From contig NW_019775714.1 of NCBI RefSeq assembly GCF_001039355.2, forward strand, positions 178,708 to 242,707: a stretch of 64,000 bases of DNA. The letters are read 5' to 3'. Position 1 is the stretch's first letter. The number at the start of each line of letters is the position of its first letter. Below the pieces are notes generated by a model, which ran no database searches, had not been told where the DNA came from, and saw only the letters and a list, made by a program, of their open reading frames with translations. This document shows, piece after piece, positions 14,678 to 27,207 of the stretch. Position numbers and translations under genes: made by a program. The DNA is from Lingula anatina (lineage: Eukaryota; Brachiopoda; Lingulata; Lingulida; Lingulidae).

Positions 14678-14697
14678 CCTCTCTCTCTCTCTTCCAC

Positions 14698-14733
<36 letters not shown>

Positions 14734-14734
14734 T

Positions 14735-14765
<31 letters not shown>

Positions 14766-14783
14766 CAACCTCTCTCTCTCTCT
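14647..14783. repeat. CT microsatellite with periodic CCAC interruptions
   Basis: This is a long CT dinucleotide tract with TTCCACC-type interruptions at fairly regular spacing. The Arg/Glu-rich and Ser/Leu-rich frames that cross it on the two strands are translations of the repeat, not genes. Confidence 0.95.
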
Positions 14784-17700
14784 CACAATAACAAAACATA
14801 GATTTATTTAGATATAATGATAATGACGATTTCAAAATTAGTAGGATGAACAGACAAAAAAGACATGCCTCTGTCTTCCTCTAAAACATAACTTGAAGTA
14901 GTAAGATATTTTTCATTATGAAAATCATTTTGCCTGATGTTCATCTTCGTCCGTCCTCGAATGTCATCGGTATCCAGGTGACCTTGTGTCATTTACACGA
15001 CATTCCGAGGTAAACTTGGCCAATTTGAAGATTCGAGGTATAATTCTTCGTGATGGGCCGTCAAACTGATTTCCTTGATTCGTATGACATAAATAATGCA
15101 TCTTGTAGTGCAGATTAATCCCGACTTGCCCATCTATTATTTAATCTTGAGTCGATTTCTTTTGCGATCATCGTGATAATTATTAGATCTTTCGAGTCCG
15201 TCATTTTTAATTAATTTTGTTTCTACTCTGGCGATACATCCACTCTGGCACGCCATTCCTGTGTAGGTCACTGCTAGAAATACTACTCGGTAACAAGCAC
15301 CGGGAATCAGTGCAACTGGATACGAAATGATAATTTAACCTCCCCGTTTGCAAGATCCTACCTTTAGATAATCAGCCAAAGGTAGAAATAGCAGCTTTCT
15401 GTGGGCCAAACTCTTTGGCCTCTAGTGCTTGTCAGATATCGTGTCTTTTCAAAGAACGCCACAATAACTATCAATTATCTTATCACGTCCAAACTCCTGT
15501 AATCTGACTTAGGGTACGTTTTCAAAAAAATATTTTTTCTTTCTACTTAGTCGACAAAAATAGTGCTGTTTTGATAAATAAAATATTTATTTGGTGTTTA
15601 TCTCTATTTTACAATTCACATCCAGCACTCCTTCATAACGTCACTAATCCTTACTCCAACATGAAGATTTAGGGAGGAAAAGAAATTCTGGGGTATCATT
15701 ATATTTTGGAGTAAAATCTCTGTATTTGCTGACACCTCGTGTTTAGAGTCAAGCGAAGTAATCCTGAGGTATTGTTTGTCTAACTCTGTCCTTGTCCTCT
15801 GACCCGAAAAATACCCCAATAATACCTGCGGCCGATGACCATTGTCCAGTCCTGACCATTTGGTGGCGGAATTAATAAAATACTGACCAAACATAAAGAG
15901 CTAAAACGACAATTTAGCATTTTGCGACCGATCGTCGACTATGTCGTGTTTGTCAACAATGTTGATATTGTTACGATTGTTTCGCTCCGTTCAGAATAGG
16001 AGGAAATCTGAAATATACACATCTCCCTGAAAGCGACAATCCACACACCTTCACAATGTGGATAGAGCAGGTTATGAAGTAAAAGCCGAGTTTAATTTGC
16101 TTCTGCAAGCTTAAACGAACTCACAAATGCACCATGTCAAATAGGCATGAGTATAAATGAATTGGTAGCATAAAGGCCACCCTAACATTTTACCGACGGA
16201 TAATAGTAGCTGAAATTGAACTCAGCGGTCCAATTAAACATTACACCTTAAAGTGTTACGCCCTTACGGACAATTCGTTTCAATTAAGCAGTGCCTTATA
16301 TTGAAACAATTAATTTTGATAGAACGTGTTTTCCTGCCTCCGCCATTCTCTCCTAACTGCTCAAGGGTCGACTGCGACTTTAGAACACAAGGAATAATAT
16401 TTTGTTTCTGCTTAACGACATACGCACCGCTTGCACTGCGCTAATACTCCAATGTTGGTGGAAATTAAGGCTTTTCAAGATTTTACTAATATTGTATGCT
16501 TTTTCTATTTTTGACATAGCTTATCTGGAGGAATCATTGGTCGCCCGCAGCGGTGTCGGTGAGGGAGAAAAAATAAATACCTTTAGTTTGAATAAAGTAT
16601 GATTCATTTATTTAAATGTATTTGTACTTTTAAGAATTATTTATAATCAAAAATGATAAATTGCTTTAAATGATTATGGATCTAAACCTATTTGAAATTA
16701 ATTTGATTTATTTGTTTAACGCAATTAAAACGTCTGACAACCCTGGCATCCTGAAACTAAAACATCTACTTTTTAAAATTTAAATCCAATAATATGTTAA
16801 TAAAAGTGACTTACCGTACTGAGAAAATAACATAATATGATATTCTTTTAAGGGCATAACAATGTGTATAGAATTTTAAAAAGGCAAAAGCACAACTCTT
16901 TTTAAATTAGTCAGAAGAAACCGTGACAATCACTTTAAGGTGAAACTGGAACTTAAAGTTTCCATCATCTAACTCTTGGAGGGTCTAATGTTTTGTTATG
17001 CAATCCAATAAGTCGTGCTCTTCCAGTATACAACGTTCTGGTGTAATTACAGACGTGACATATATAAACTGCTGGGGGGAGAGAGGTTTACAGTAACGTC
17101 TACCTACTCGAGCTAAGTAAACAACAGGTAAAGTGGAACGCTGTCGGCTTGACCCCTCATCAGGGTGGCAACTCAGGTCTCTCCAAAATCCGCTTCTTTT
17201 TTTTCTTTTTACTTTCCTTTTTTCTTTGGTTTCTTTTCTTTTTTTTTCTTTTACTTGATATATTCTTTTTATTTATTTTCAACTATTTTGAGAGAAAAGA
17301 GAGAGTGAGAAATACATATCTAATGTAATTGATATTTCTATTGGCTTAATGGTTTTATGTAGGTAGTCCTGAGACGCTAGTGTAGTGCGTCTTTTTAAGA
17401 AGTGAATTATTATTATTATCAAAATAATTGCTCTTAAATTTGATTTTGGTGGGAGAAAGGAGGCAGAAAATATGTGCATATTTTATTCAAAATGTTGAAA
17501 TCAAATGTATATTTCATATAAGATGGCCAACCGAAATGCCCGTGTTGCAGTTAAGTGGGGTTAGTTATTAGGTCTGCGTTGAATGACGATAGTTGCTGTA
17601 GTGTCTAGTAATTTTACCACATTAAGTAAAGATGATTATTTCTGCAAGTTTTTAATGGCAATTTAGACTAAAAAACATTCTTTATGGATTTACAGAGCTT

Positions 17701-20700
17701 TGTAAAGTTTTGTTTCACAATCAACTTGATATTGGAATATTAATCATTTTGTTAGGAGCTTATTTTTTTAGTCTCCAAAAGAGATCATTTTGGGTATTAA
17801 TCAGTGCTACATATAAAAGTCAAACAATGAAAGGAGTAAATATAATCTCAGCTTGGATAAGCAGATTTCTCTTTTTTTCTGAGATACGCATGCCAAGACA
17901 GCACGGTTAAGTTCCCTTTAAGTATTTCTGACAGTTTAATCTGCAGTGCACCTGAGTCTGAGAGAAAGTAACCCCCAGATTCGGTGTGGATTTCGGAAAT
18001 TATAAATATTGCAAGAGACCATAATATAGATAATATTCTTGTCTCCATAATCCGATTATAGTATTCGTGGATCAATGGACCTCAGAAAAACAGTAGCTTA
18101 CAGCTGTGAGCTTGGCTGGCGGCAATGACGCTACGCTGCGACATCAAGAAACGGTGGTTATTTTTCAGAAAGAGTGTATGGGAAAAGTTGACTGCACAAT
18201 GAGAGAGAGAGAGAAAGAAAAGAGAGAGAGCTTAATAATGATGATACTCATAATCATGATGTTTTGTAATAAATTTTGTTTTTGTTTGTATTATTCTTTT
18301 TTTTTTTCTTTTATTAAGGAAAAGTCAACAAAAATATATTCCTATGCATTCATTCATTCATTTGAAAACTTTTCACAACAGTGTACGTTATTTGTTATAT
18401 TTTACCCTTTGACAGCGTTACAACTCCCATCTGTCGTCACTGTTATAGTACGCTACTAATCAGACATGTATTCACTTCTGATATTCCTAACTTCCATGCC
18501 AAGCTAATAAAAAAACACCGAAGTCCATTAATGTGAAGGATTTTGTCTAGCAATCACCCCGGTAAGGGGCATGTTCATTTGGACAGCTTATTCGCCTGGA
18601 TTAGCAGATAAATTGAAGTCTGAGTCACTAAACAGAGCGTCAGTGGAAAGGTACGGGATTTAAGAAGCGTATTTTTATCCAGTATTAGTTGATAAATGAT
18701 CAAGGATCTTGGAGTTAAATGCGCAGAGAGATGTCATCCCCCATGTTCGAATTAAAACCTTTTTGGCTATGGAAATGACATTCGTTCATGATCAACAAGC
18801 TTTCATGGCGGGCAGGGTTATTCCATTGGTTTTCTTTTGTTGAAAGTCCCTAAAAATGCGACAATTTAGAAATCTGAGTTTAGAATACGCAACAATTGTC
18901 AATTTTGACAAGAACACTTTGGACAATTTGTCGGTCGTGGGCGCACACTATGGCGAAGTTGTTTAGACGCTATTTGTGCCCCCTCTCTCCAATTATTCGG
19001 TTAATAGCAGTGTTAAGAGGACTCAGCTATTAGTTATCAAAATCTATGTTATTCAACCTTCGTTTTAACCGTAGGGTTCTACTCTCACGAGTAAATAACA
19101 TGAGGCCCGATATTGCGCGTCCATCGCTTAACTCCATGGGTTTTTTGCTGACACAGTGTCTTTTAATGCAGTGTAGTGCAAATATGAGAAGAGGGTTCCT
19201 TTCTGAGTACATAGGACGTATTTGTAAGGCTACATGATCGGAGAAAGCAGCCGGGCCAAAAATTTGCGGGACAAATATTTGTGAGTGTCACACTGCTGCT
19301 CGGAGGACTTGATCTTGGGTTTAATTACTGTCTTCGCATCTTTTTCAGATTTTAGGCGGCGAAACAGGACCTTATGAAAATAAAAGGTCGGAGACCCAAG
19401 TAACGATATTAGCGTGTTCTATTCTCCCTCAATTCATTTGCCTGTATTGTCCGCGGCGACTTGTTGAAATTGACACATTCGAAATCAAATGGAACGAGTC
19501 ATATGTGGGTTTCTTTCCCTACCTTCTGTATAGACACTTTTAAAAGGGTTCACCGCGCTGCAAAAGGCCGGGGTGACGGACGCGCATTGAGACGTATTGT
19601 AACCCCCGAGTATGTCAACAACTAATATACGGTACATAAACATCAGCCTCAATGGCAAGAATATGCCCGATCACCGCCAGTTGTCAACCAATAGAGAAGA
19701 ATAATCGCCTCCCTTGTGTTCGCCGCGACCTGTGTCATAGATCAAAGTTAAATTAATCTTAATAAAGGACTCTAAACTGGCGTCTTATATAAACTCTTTG
19801 GGGTGTTGCCTTCGCGTTGCTCAAATTGTTAATTATCTCCGCTCCGATCGCAGACGCACGTCTCCATACCTGACAAAAGCGTAATAGTGATCGTGGTCTC
19901 ATTTCATTGGCAGAGAATTAAACAACAATATTTTGGGAGTTGTAAGCGGACACGGAAAACAATAAGCAGGACCACTCAGTTGAGGCTACTAAGGTTGACT
20001 CGAAAGGACTTTTGGGGGTTTGTTTTTGTCACTCAAGTTATAAGACCTACGTGAATATGATAATACCCGAGGACATCTTTTCCCAAACAAAATACGTTAA
20101 GGCACACAGGCTTAGTGTCACTGGCCATCTATTCATTTGGCCGGTCTTTAAGTAGTCAAAGATTTGACTACGTCACACATGTCCAGTTTGGCTAATCAAG
20201 TCTCAATCAACTCAATATAAAATTATTATGATTCCTCGTCGCTCTGATCCAGCAAGTTAATCAAATACAAACAGATTTGTGTAACAGAGAAATTGACTTT
20301 ATAATTAAAATATCTTTCAAAATATCCCTAAAGCTGAGATTTTCTTACCCGTGGTCGACGGTTGCGCAACTCGTCAGGTATCAGAAGTTAGTGATCAAAT
20401 ATATCTTTCACAAATTCGTTGTTGCCACTTACATAACTCTAAAGAAAGCCAATAAAATCAGTTTCGTTAAGACCCGACGATGAAGTACCTGAAGTACCCT
20501 ATTGTTTGCATATATGATAATCTCAAATTTTATCAACTCTATTTAGAAAGGTTTTCTCAGTATATATACCCTATCAAATTCATGACGGAAATAATTTGGT
20601 TTCGGCGCCTGATACTGGTGGGCTAGAGTACGTGAACAATGGTGAGATATAAGATATTGTATATAACTACCACTGCTGTAACTTTTGATGAAGTTTGTCT

Positions 20701-22382
20701 TTCTTGTAAGACATGTCCAGAAATACCAAAAATAACAAAAAAAGAAGACGCGTTTATCTTAAAGCAAGTGACATGAATGGTGAAACCGGCTGGTGTAAAA
20801 CAACTGCAGATTTGGAAAAAAAAATGCTTTACTATTATATCATTGTAAGTATTTGTTTTAATAAAACTAATATTTCGAGCGGTGGTGACAGTATCATGAC
20901 CCAGAAACTATTTACAAAACCAAATGTTTAGAATAAAAGAGCAATGGATTCTCCTAAGAGATATTCAATAGTAATTTGCCAGATGAATAAATGCAATGCA
21001 TTATCTTTCAATGTAGATATCAGTCGAATATTCCATATCTAAAAAATGTACCATTATCTCATATTAATGAACGATCGATAATTATTCGATGTATTTGTTG
21101 TAGAATTCCACGTATAATGCATGCCAAATAAATTAGATCAAAAATGATCCAAAAACATTTCATTTAGAATTATTTTACTTTAAAAAAAATTAAGAAATGT
21201 ATCTCATCATTCGAGACGATTCTTTGGGAATTTTTAACTATTTTTTGTTCTTTCACTATTAACGAAAACTTAACAAATATCTGTCCGTTAGATCGATGCA
21301 AATTCGATCAAAAGATGAGAGAAGAAAATTAAAATATCAAATTAGCTGTAGTTTTCGGGTAAGGAATGGCTGAGAAGAAATATGACGACCATCCTTGCGT
21401 GCAATCCAATTGATGTCGCTTAAATAATTGGCATGTTTATATTTAAAAAGATATTTAAACAATGCCTAATAATTCACTAATTTACACGTACCATACAGAC
21501 GTACTGACTGCGGCCACGTGTCGCACAAGTGATAACTAAAACAAAGAACTCCTTCCCAGCAGCTTTCAATGTCATTTTAAGCGTTTTTTCTCTTGTGAGA
21601 ACAACAGAAAGCTTTTTACCGTCTGTTAACCTTGACATTATAGAAATGATTAGAACCCCATTAAGGACACCGAGAAAAGACGCGAATCGTTGTCAGAAAT
21701 AATGAAAAAGATAAACTAATATTTCCCTGATCTCGGCTTAAGCTAGCTCTTAAAGGAAATTGATTTAAAGTCGTAATCTGAAACTCTGCCCACGCGTCAA
21801 AAGAAGGGTTTTCATCGAACGTGTATTTTGTTCAATATCTGTTTATCAATGTGCATTATGTTTTATATGAAAGAGGGAAAAAGAAAGAAAACGATCGCAA
21901 TTTTCGATCACAATCGCAAACTAAATATTCATCTTACTCCCCATATGCACTCATAATATCATTCTACATTAAATGGCGGGTATCAGTACGGTATGGGAAA
22001 AAATAGAGCTGACTGGAAATTCACACCGACCGACCCGACTTACGGCAGGCTAAAAAAAAAACGTAGCAAGGTTTTAGATTTAACTGTCACCGCGACGGTG
22101 GTCTGCCTTCCCAGCCGATCCTAAATCCTCTTTACTGGCATTAATTAAGTAAGAGTCAGCGGAATATCGGGCCCGCTGATTCCCCTATAATCCCCTCTAA
22201 GTAAAAATTGATACAGCACATCGGTGGTAAAAAAAATGAGCGGTAATGGGTGGAAAATGCCAACGCTTGACCTTTTTGGGTGCGTAATTCTCCTAGCAGG
22301 AACAGAGAACGTGCCACGGTACGGCATTTCTGGAGCTGACATAGTGGATCTCGTGGCCACAACCCTCTGTTGCTGTTCTTCT

Positions 22383-22383
<1 letters not shown>

Positions 22384-22428
<45 letters not shown>
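22384..22428. repeat. Poly-T tract
   Basis: A T homopolymer of about 45 bases in intergenic DNA. It could be the reversed poly-A tail of a retroposon, but I see no body that would prove it. Confidence 0.9.
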
Positions 22429-22430
<2 letters not shown>

Positions 22431-22570
22431 GTTAAGTTTGTGTGCGCATGCACGCTCCAACGCTAGAGTGCAGGTGTGCTAGTTATGAGTGCATGAGAGA
22501 CGTACGGAAAGAGCGAGAAAGATGGATAGAAAGCAAATTAGGACGGGAGCCTCCGTGTGTGGGGGTGTGG

Positions 22571-22748
22571 TACCCTCTACCAGGGTGAGTGATAGATTTT
22601 TTGACAGATATTCACGGATATGTCTCTAGATAGATAGATGGTCATTTTTCAACTTAACCCAGTTCAGCTGTAAATGACTATCTATCTAGCTAGAGACATA
22701 TCTGTGAATATCTGTAAAAAAATCTATCACTCGCCCTGGTAGAGGGTA
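22571..22748. mobile_element. 178-bp fold-back MITE with 9-bp target duplication
   Basis: Two arms of about 77 bases (22571-22647 and 22672-22748) are near-perfect inverted repeats around a 24-base loop. The outer end reads TACCCTCTACCAGGG on the left. The right arm gives the same word on the other strand, with one change. The element is flanked by the perfect 9-bp direct repeat GGGGTGTGG (22562-22570 and 22749-22757). Long terminal inverted repeats plus a 9-bp duplication are typical of Mutator-like (MULE) non-autonomous elements, but no transposase is present, so the superfamily is an inference. A diverged fragment with the same end lies near 31875. Confidence 0.85.
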
Positions 22749-24372
22749 GGGGTGTGGAGGGGGGATAGAGACCTGGCTGTGTGTGCACCCCGCGCCCCCA
22801 GTGAGATCAACCTGTCCTCACAATAAATAGTTTACGAAGAGAATACTATTCGTCCTTAATCATAATCTCAAACAAATCACAAACAGTTTTGATTTGGGGA
22901 CATTCGTACAATGTCACACATACGTGACAGATACCTCCACAGTTGACAACCGCATAACTATTGTTAAAGCCAAACCTGTTTAAGTGGTAAAAGCAGGGAG
23001 AAGAAAGCACACATATGTTCATGATATCATTTTAAACCTTGCGTACCCATCGGCAATTTTTCCACGGATAACAACCGCAAAAGAAAAGCGCAGCGTTTGT
23101 AAGCATACCATCGTAATCCTTTAGAATAACTTGGTGTGGTTGAGAAGTTGTCGTGAAACGTTGAAATAATCTGGAGTCTGTATCCTATGGAGAGGATCGC
23201 TTACAAAGTTTAGAAGTCGCCTTCTGTTAAAACTCAAGTTGCAGAAAATTCCTTATTCCCGCCATCGGCCAGAATGATATTAATACATTATTACTTGAAA
23301 TTTATCTGCTATTCATACCGACGGGCTTTTAGGGTAAAATTTCACAGTGCATTGAACAATTAAATGAAATTGACTTGGTTTGAAATCAACAAGTGATTGC
23401 GTTTCACGAATTTTGTAGGCACTTTTCAATACAACAAGTCTTGTGTAAAAAACTCAAAAGGCGACCCGATTCCCTGTGCAGAAAGGCTGCTGTTAGAGAG
23501 ACAATTGAAAAGTCACTTAAATGGTAAAACAAGTAATTCAAACTCAAGTGATCTGGCCCGATAAAAGAATGATTTCAAGTCGGAATTGATAGACTTAAAA
23601 CCATTTCCGTGTCGTTCAATTCTTTGCCAAGACAGAGGTGGGTGAACGAGGCTTACTTGGCCTAAGCTGTTGATCAAGTGACACTTTCAATGAACTATTA
23701 AATACATACTTCAAAAACTGCTGATTGTAGTATTGTATAAGATTGGGGCTAGAGAGAAAGCACGGAGCGACGCTTTCAGATACCGTAAAGGAAACGCTTA
23801 CAATAACAGGGTTTTTTTCTCGTGTATGGTTTAAACTCTATTTCACTTTTTAACAATAGAAAAAAAGGCTGGTTATATTATAAATGGCCACTACAGAAAC
23901 AGACTTAAGATGTGGTCGTAATTTTCCCAGCGTATTTTGTTCCATGTAGAGTGGTAGAAAACAGTATCGCCCTCTGGCGGTGAAACACGGAAGTACCCCT
24001 CCCTATCATTACCCGTGTTTGTGTGTTTGTGTATTTGTAGCATTATGCGATATGTAGGCGCCGCGAAGGCTGACACCTTCTGCTGTACGTGAAAAAGAAA
24101 ATAAACCGAGCGCTCTTTCCGCCTGCAGGCATACCGTGGCGGTAACAAGGCTTAATAAGAGCAGGTAGCCATAATGGAACGCTCAACGGGGAGAAACAGG
24201 TAGCAGCCACGTGGAGTTCCAATAAGAAAGACATGTTTAAATATATATCTGGAAATAAACAATTTAATCTTGACCATTATGAATATTTCATTAACTTCTC
24301 CTTTAATTTGATTGACATTCTAGTTCACCATTGATACAAAAAAGCCATTTAATATAATAAGAAAAATATACA

Positions 24373-24373
<1 letters not shown>

Positions 24374-24465
<92 letters not shown>
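24374..24465. repeat. AT dinucleotide microsatellite
   Basis: About 92 bases of uninterrupted alternating A and T. It is self-complementary and could extrude as a cruciform. Confidence 0.95.
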
Positions 24466-24467
<2 letters not shown>

Positions 24468-24533
24468 TAATCAACACCCATTCCAGAAAAATTGGCCCCA
24501 CCAAAAAAGTGGCACTATTTCAGGCAAGTATAA

Positions 24534-24567
24534 CCATGGTCAATTTTAAACCATGGTCAATTTTAAA
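24534..24567. repeat. 17-bp tandem duplication
   Basis: The word CCATGGTCAATTTTAAA occurs twice head to tail with no mismatch. It looks like a recent local slippage event. Confidence 0.9.
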
Positions 24568-24771
24568 CTCTCTGTGTGTAATTTTGTCGAACACAAAGTT
24601 CTGAAAATGTACCATTTTAGCAAGCCTTACAGTTATTTGTTTTCAATAATGTTTCCCACCCTAATTTGATTGTGACGAATCCAAAAGCAAACAAACAAAC
24701 AAAATTGAAATATATTGAAAACATGCATGGCCTTCAAATTTTGTTAAATATATTTGGAATTCCACTCACTT

Positions 24772-24774
<3 letters not shown>

Positions 24775-24817
<43 letters not shown>
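24775..24817. repeat. GT dinucleotide microsatellite
   Basis: About 21 GT units. The Val/Cys-rich open frames across it are repeat translations. Confidence 0.95.
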
Positions 24818-27102
24818 ATTCCACTACAACTTGCGGTGCTGCGATTTAATAAATATTCTTGGATAAAACAGAGAATTCCACACCTCTGTACGAGCATACA
24901 CCCACGCTCCTTTACTGTCTCATCGTATCCGTGGCAGCTAATACTAAATCCCCATGTTTTACCTCAGTGCGTTGTAGGCGTATTACATAATGTCGCCTCA
25001 CCTATCAATATGATCTGTGTGATCGAAGAGAGGATCATAGGCATGTTCAATATTGACAATTGAGCCAGCAGTAAATGAGTCTTGTCGCAGTGCGTAATAG
25101 CGTTGACACACCCGACAGTCGACAACTGTACAAATTTGTGTCACCTGCCTAGGTTCGGCTTTATTTGGACTGAGATAGTAACAGATAACTAGAAAATTAA
25201 TCCTCTTACTTACGCTTCGTTGTTTGTCAATTTCCCGTTAATGTTGCGTAAGGGGACATTTAGGACGCGCCAAACACGAACCACGCTAGCTTGGACACCG
25301 TTTGTTATCCTTTTGTTTTGAAAAACGGTATAGAAGTGTGCTGGGTTATTATTACCACCTACGTAATACTGCAGCAGTGAGAGACAAGGCGCCGTCATCT
25401 ATGCAATCATCTCCAAGCTGAAGCCTCGTTATCAGTAGTGATACATAAACATGTATTTTTATGATAACGTGTCTAAGGTACCTACCACCCTAGGCCAACT
25501 CGTGTTGAAACGTATATTACATAGGCGTATAGTAATTGTCATTAAACAATAGTTAATTGAGTACAAGAAGGTTTTTACATTTATAGGTTCTACTAAAGAA
25601 GGGGGAAAATTGCTATACGACATACATTTTATAAAAAGCTATAAGTAAATGGATAAGACCCCTTACAATATTTATTTGACACTAATCATTTACGTTTAAT
25701 ATGCAAATCATTATGAAAACAATATCTAACTTTAAAAAGCAATGAATTCAGCTCCATTTGCGTAACATTCCTTAACCTATTTTACCGCTGTTATTAAAGC
25801 ACAACTATGGTAAATTTAGAAGACCCTCAATCATCTCACATTCGATATGGCAGTAATTTTATTTATCAAATTTTTATGACACGTGCGATTGAATGAAAGT
25901 GAATGATCTAATAATCCTGTGTGCACGCAAATTGAGGCAGTAATCTCAAACTTGCGTTTGCGCGTAATTCTAGTGTCTCTAATCTGATCAGTATAGGATG
26001 CTAATAAAATCAATACCTATCAAATATGATCTTTAAATGCAAATAGATTGGATTTATTACCACGAAAGCAAACAAAGAGACATCAAACCGACACGCGCTG
26101 GCTTAGAGACACTGACAACAAGAGTTTAAAACAAAGTCCAAATACAAAATTAAAGCAGAAGAACGCGCGTTCTGGAGGGCGTGCGGTCGGATAACCCCAC
26201 CTCAGTTCAAAATTCGTTATCACAAGCATTTGGCGTTTAAACAGCAAATCGTGGGAAACCATTACTCACAAAGGAAATTCAGTATACGTGTATATACTGG
26301 TGGGGCGGGATTGTGAGAAAGAGGTAGCGTAACATCAAAATTACTTTTATTAATCTGCCAATTGCAGGAATATGTACAGAGATCTTCCGGATCGCCTGTG
26401 TCGAGGCAGTGTTCCCCCAAACCAAAGGTATGCGTTCCTAAGGTTAATTGTTGGATTAACGTCATGTCGGCCCCGCTGTTTTTGGGTTATACTACAACAA
26501 ATGGACAGCCGATCTATTGTTATCCTTATTAGTCAAACAACAACCGTTTGGACAAAGCCAACTAAATGACACAAGCGTGCAGGGGTCAACTTTATAAAGA
26601 TCGCTCTTCGTGACCACTACCCTAAATCTACCTTAAGTAGACCGGAAATATACGCTGATCCTCTCCTTTATTCCTTCTAATAAGTATTCCCGAACAAAGT
26701 AACATAGTTTGTCTTGATTTTGTGGGGCTTATACTTGTCGAGCACAAGTACGGCAATTTAATTATCGTTCAATGTAATTATATGTATAAGAGTTTCCTCT
26801 CAGTAGCGCATTACTGGGTACTTTCTTTAAATACTCATTAGTGTTATGGGCATTGATGCAACGTGCCGTTTTAGAATAATTTCAATATGTTGCAAAAGCT
26901 ATCATAACCGAATACAGCAATCACAATAAAATCTGGACCGCTTGTTATTTCAAAGCCCAGTTTATTGCAAAATCGTTTAGCTTTGGAAGAGCTTTTAGAA
27001 AGATCATCAATTAAATAAAATGATATGAACTGGAAAAGGTTGCCCGGTTAATACAAATCCAGAAGTCAGATAATTCACGATAGAGAAAAATAAAGGCAAA
27101 AG

Positions 27103-27142
27103 GTATGTGTGTGTGTGTGTGTGTGTGTGCGTGCGCGCGCGC

Positions 27143-27202
<60 letters not shown>
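27103..27202. repeat. Compound GT / GC / GT / GA microsatellite
   Basis: A GT run, a short GC alternation, another GT run and then about 20 GA units lie back to back. The alternating purine-pyrimidine part has Z-DNA potential and the GA part has triplex potential. Confidence 0.95.

Positions 27203-27207
<5 letters not shown>

Larger units (their letters stand above)
7706..22560. other. Intergenic DNA without a supported gene
   Basis: Open frames in this stretch are short, lack recognisable domains, and overlap on both strands. They include 13549-13824 and 14127-14501 (+) and 15616-15894 (-). Content that can be named: a TTTA array near 8569-8619, a small duplicated segment around an n at 9519, a 24-base gap at 10224-10247, and a long CT tract at 14647-14783. 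The rest is unique sequence with alternating AT-rich and moderate-GC blocks. Conservation data would be needed to spot regulatory elements. Confidence 0.5.

Noticed and set aside
14598-14835. Arg/Glu-rich and Ser/Leu-rich open frames
   Set aside because: They are translations of the CT microsatellite on both strands.
22384-22428. Poly-T as the tail of a processed pseudogene
   Set aside because: No gene-like body or target duplication is adjacent to it.
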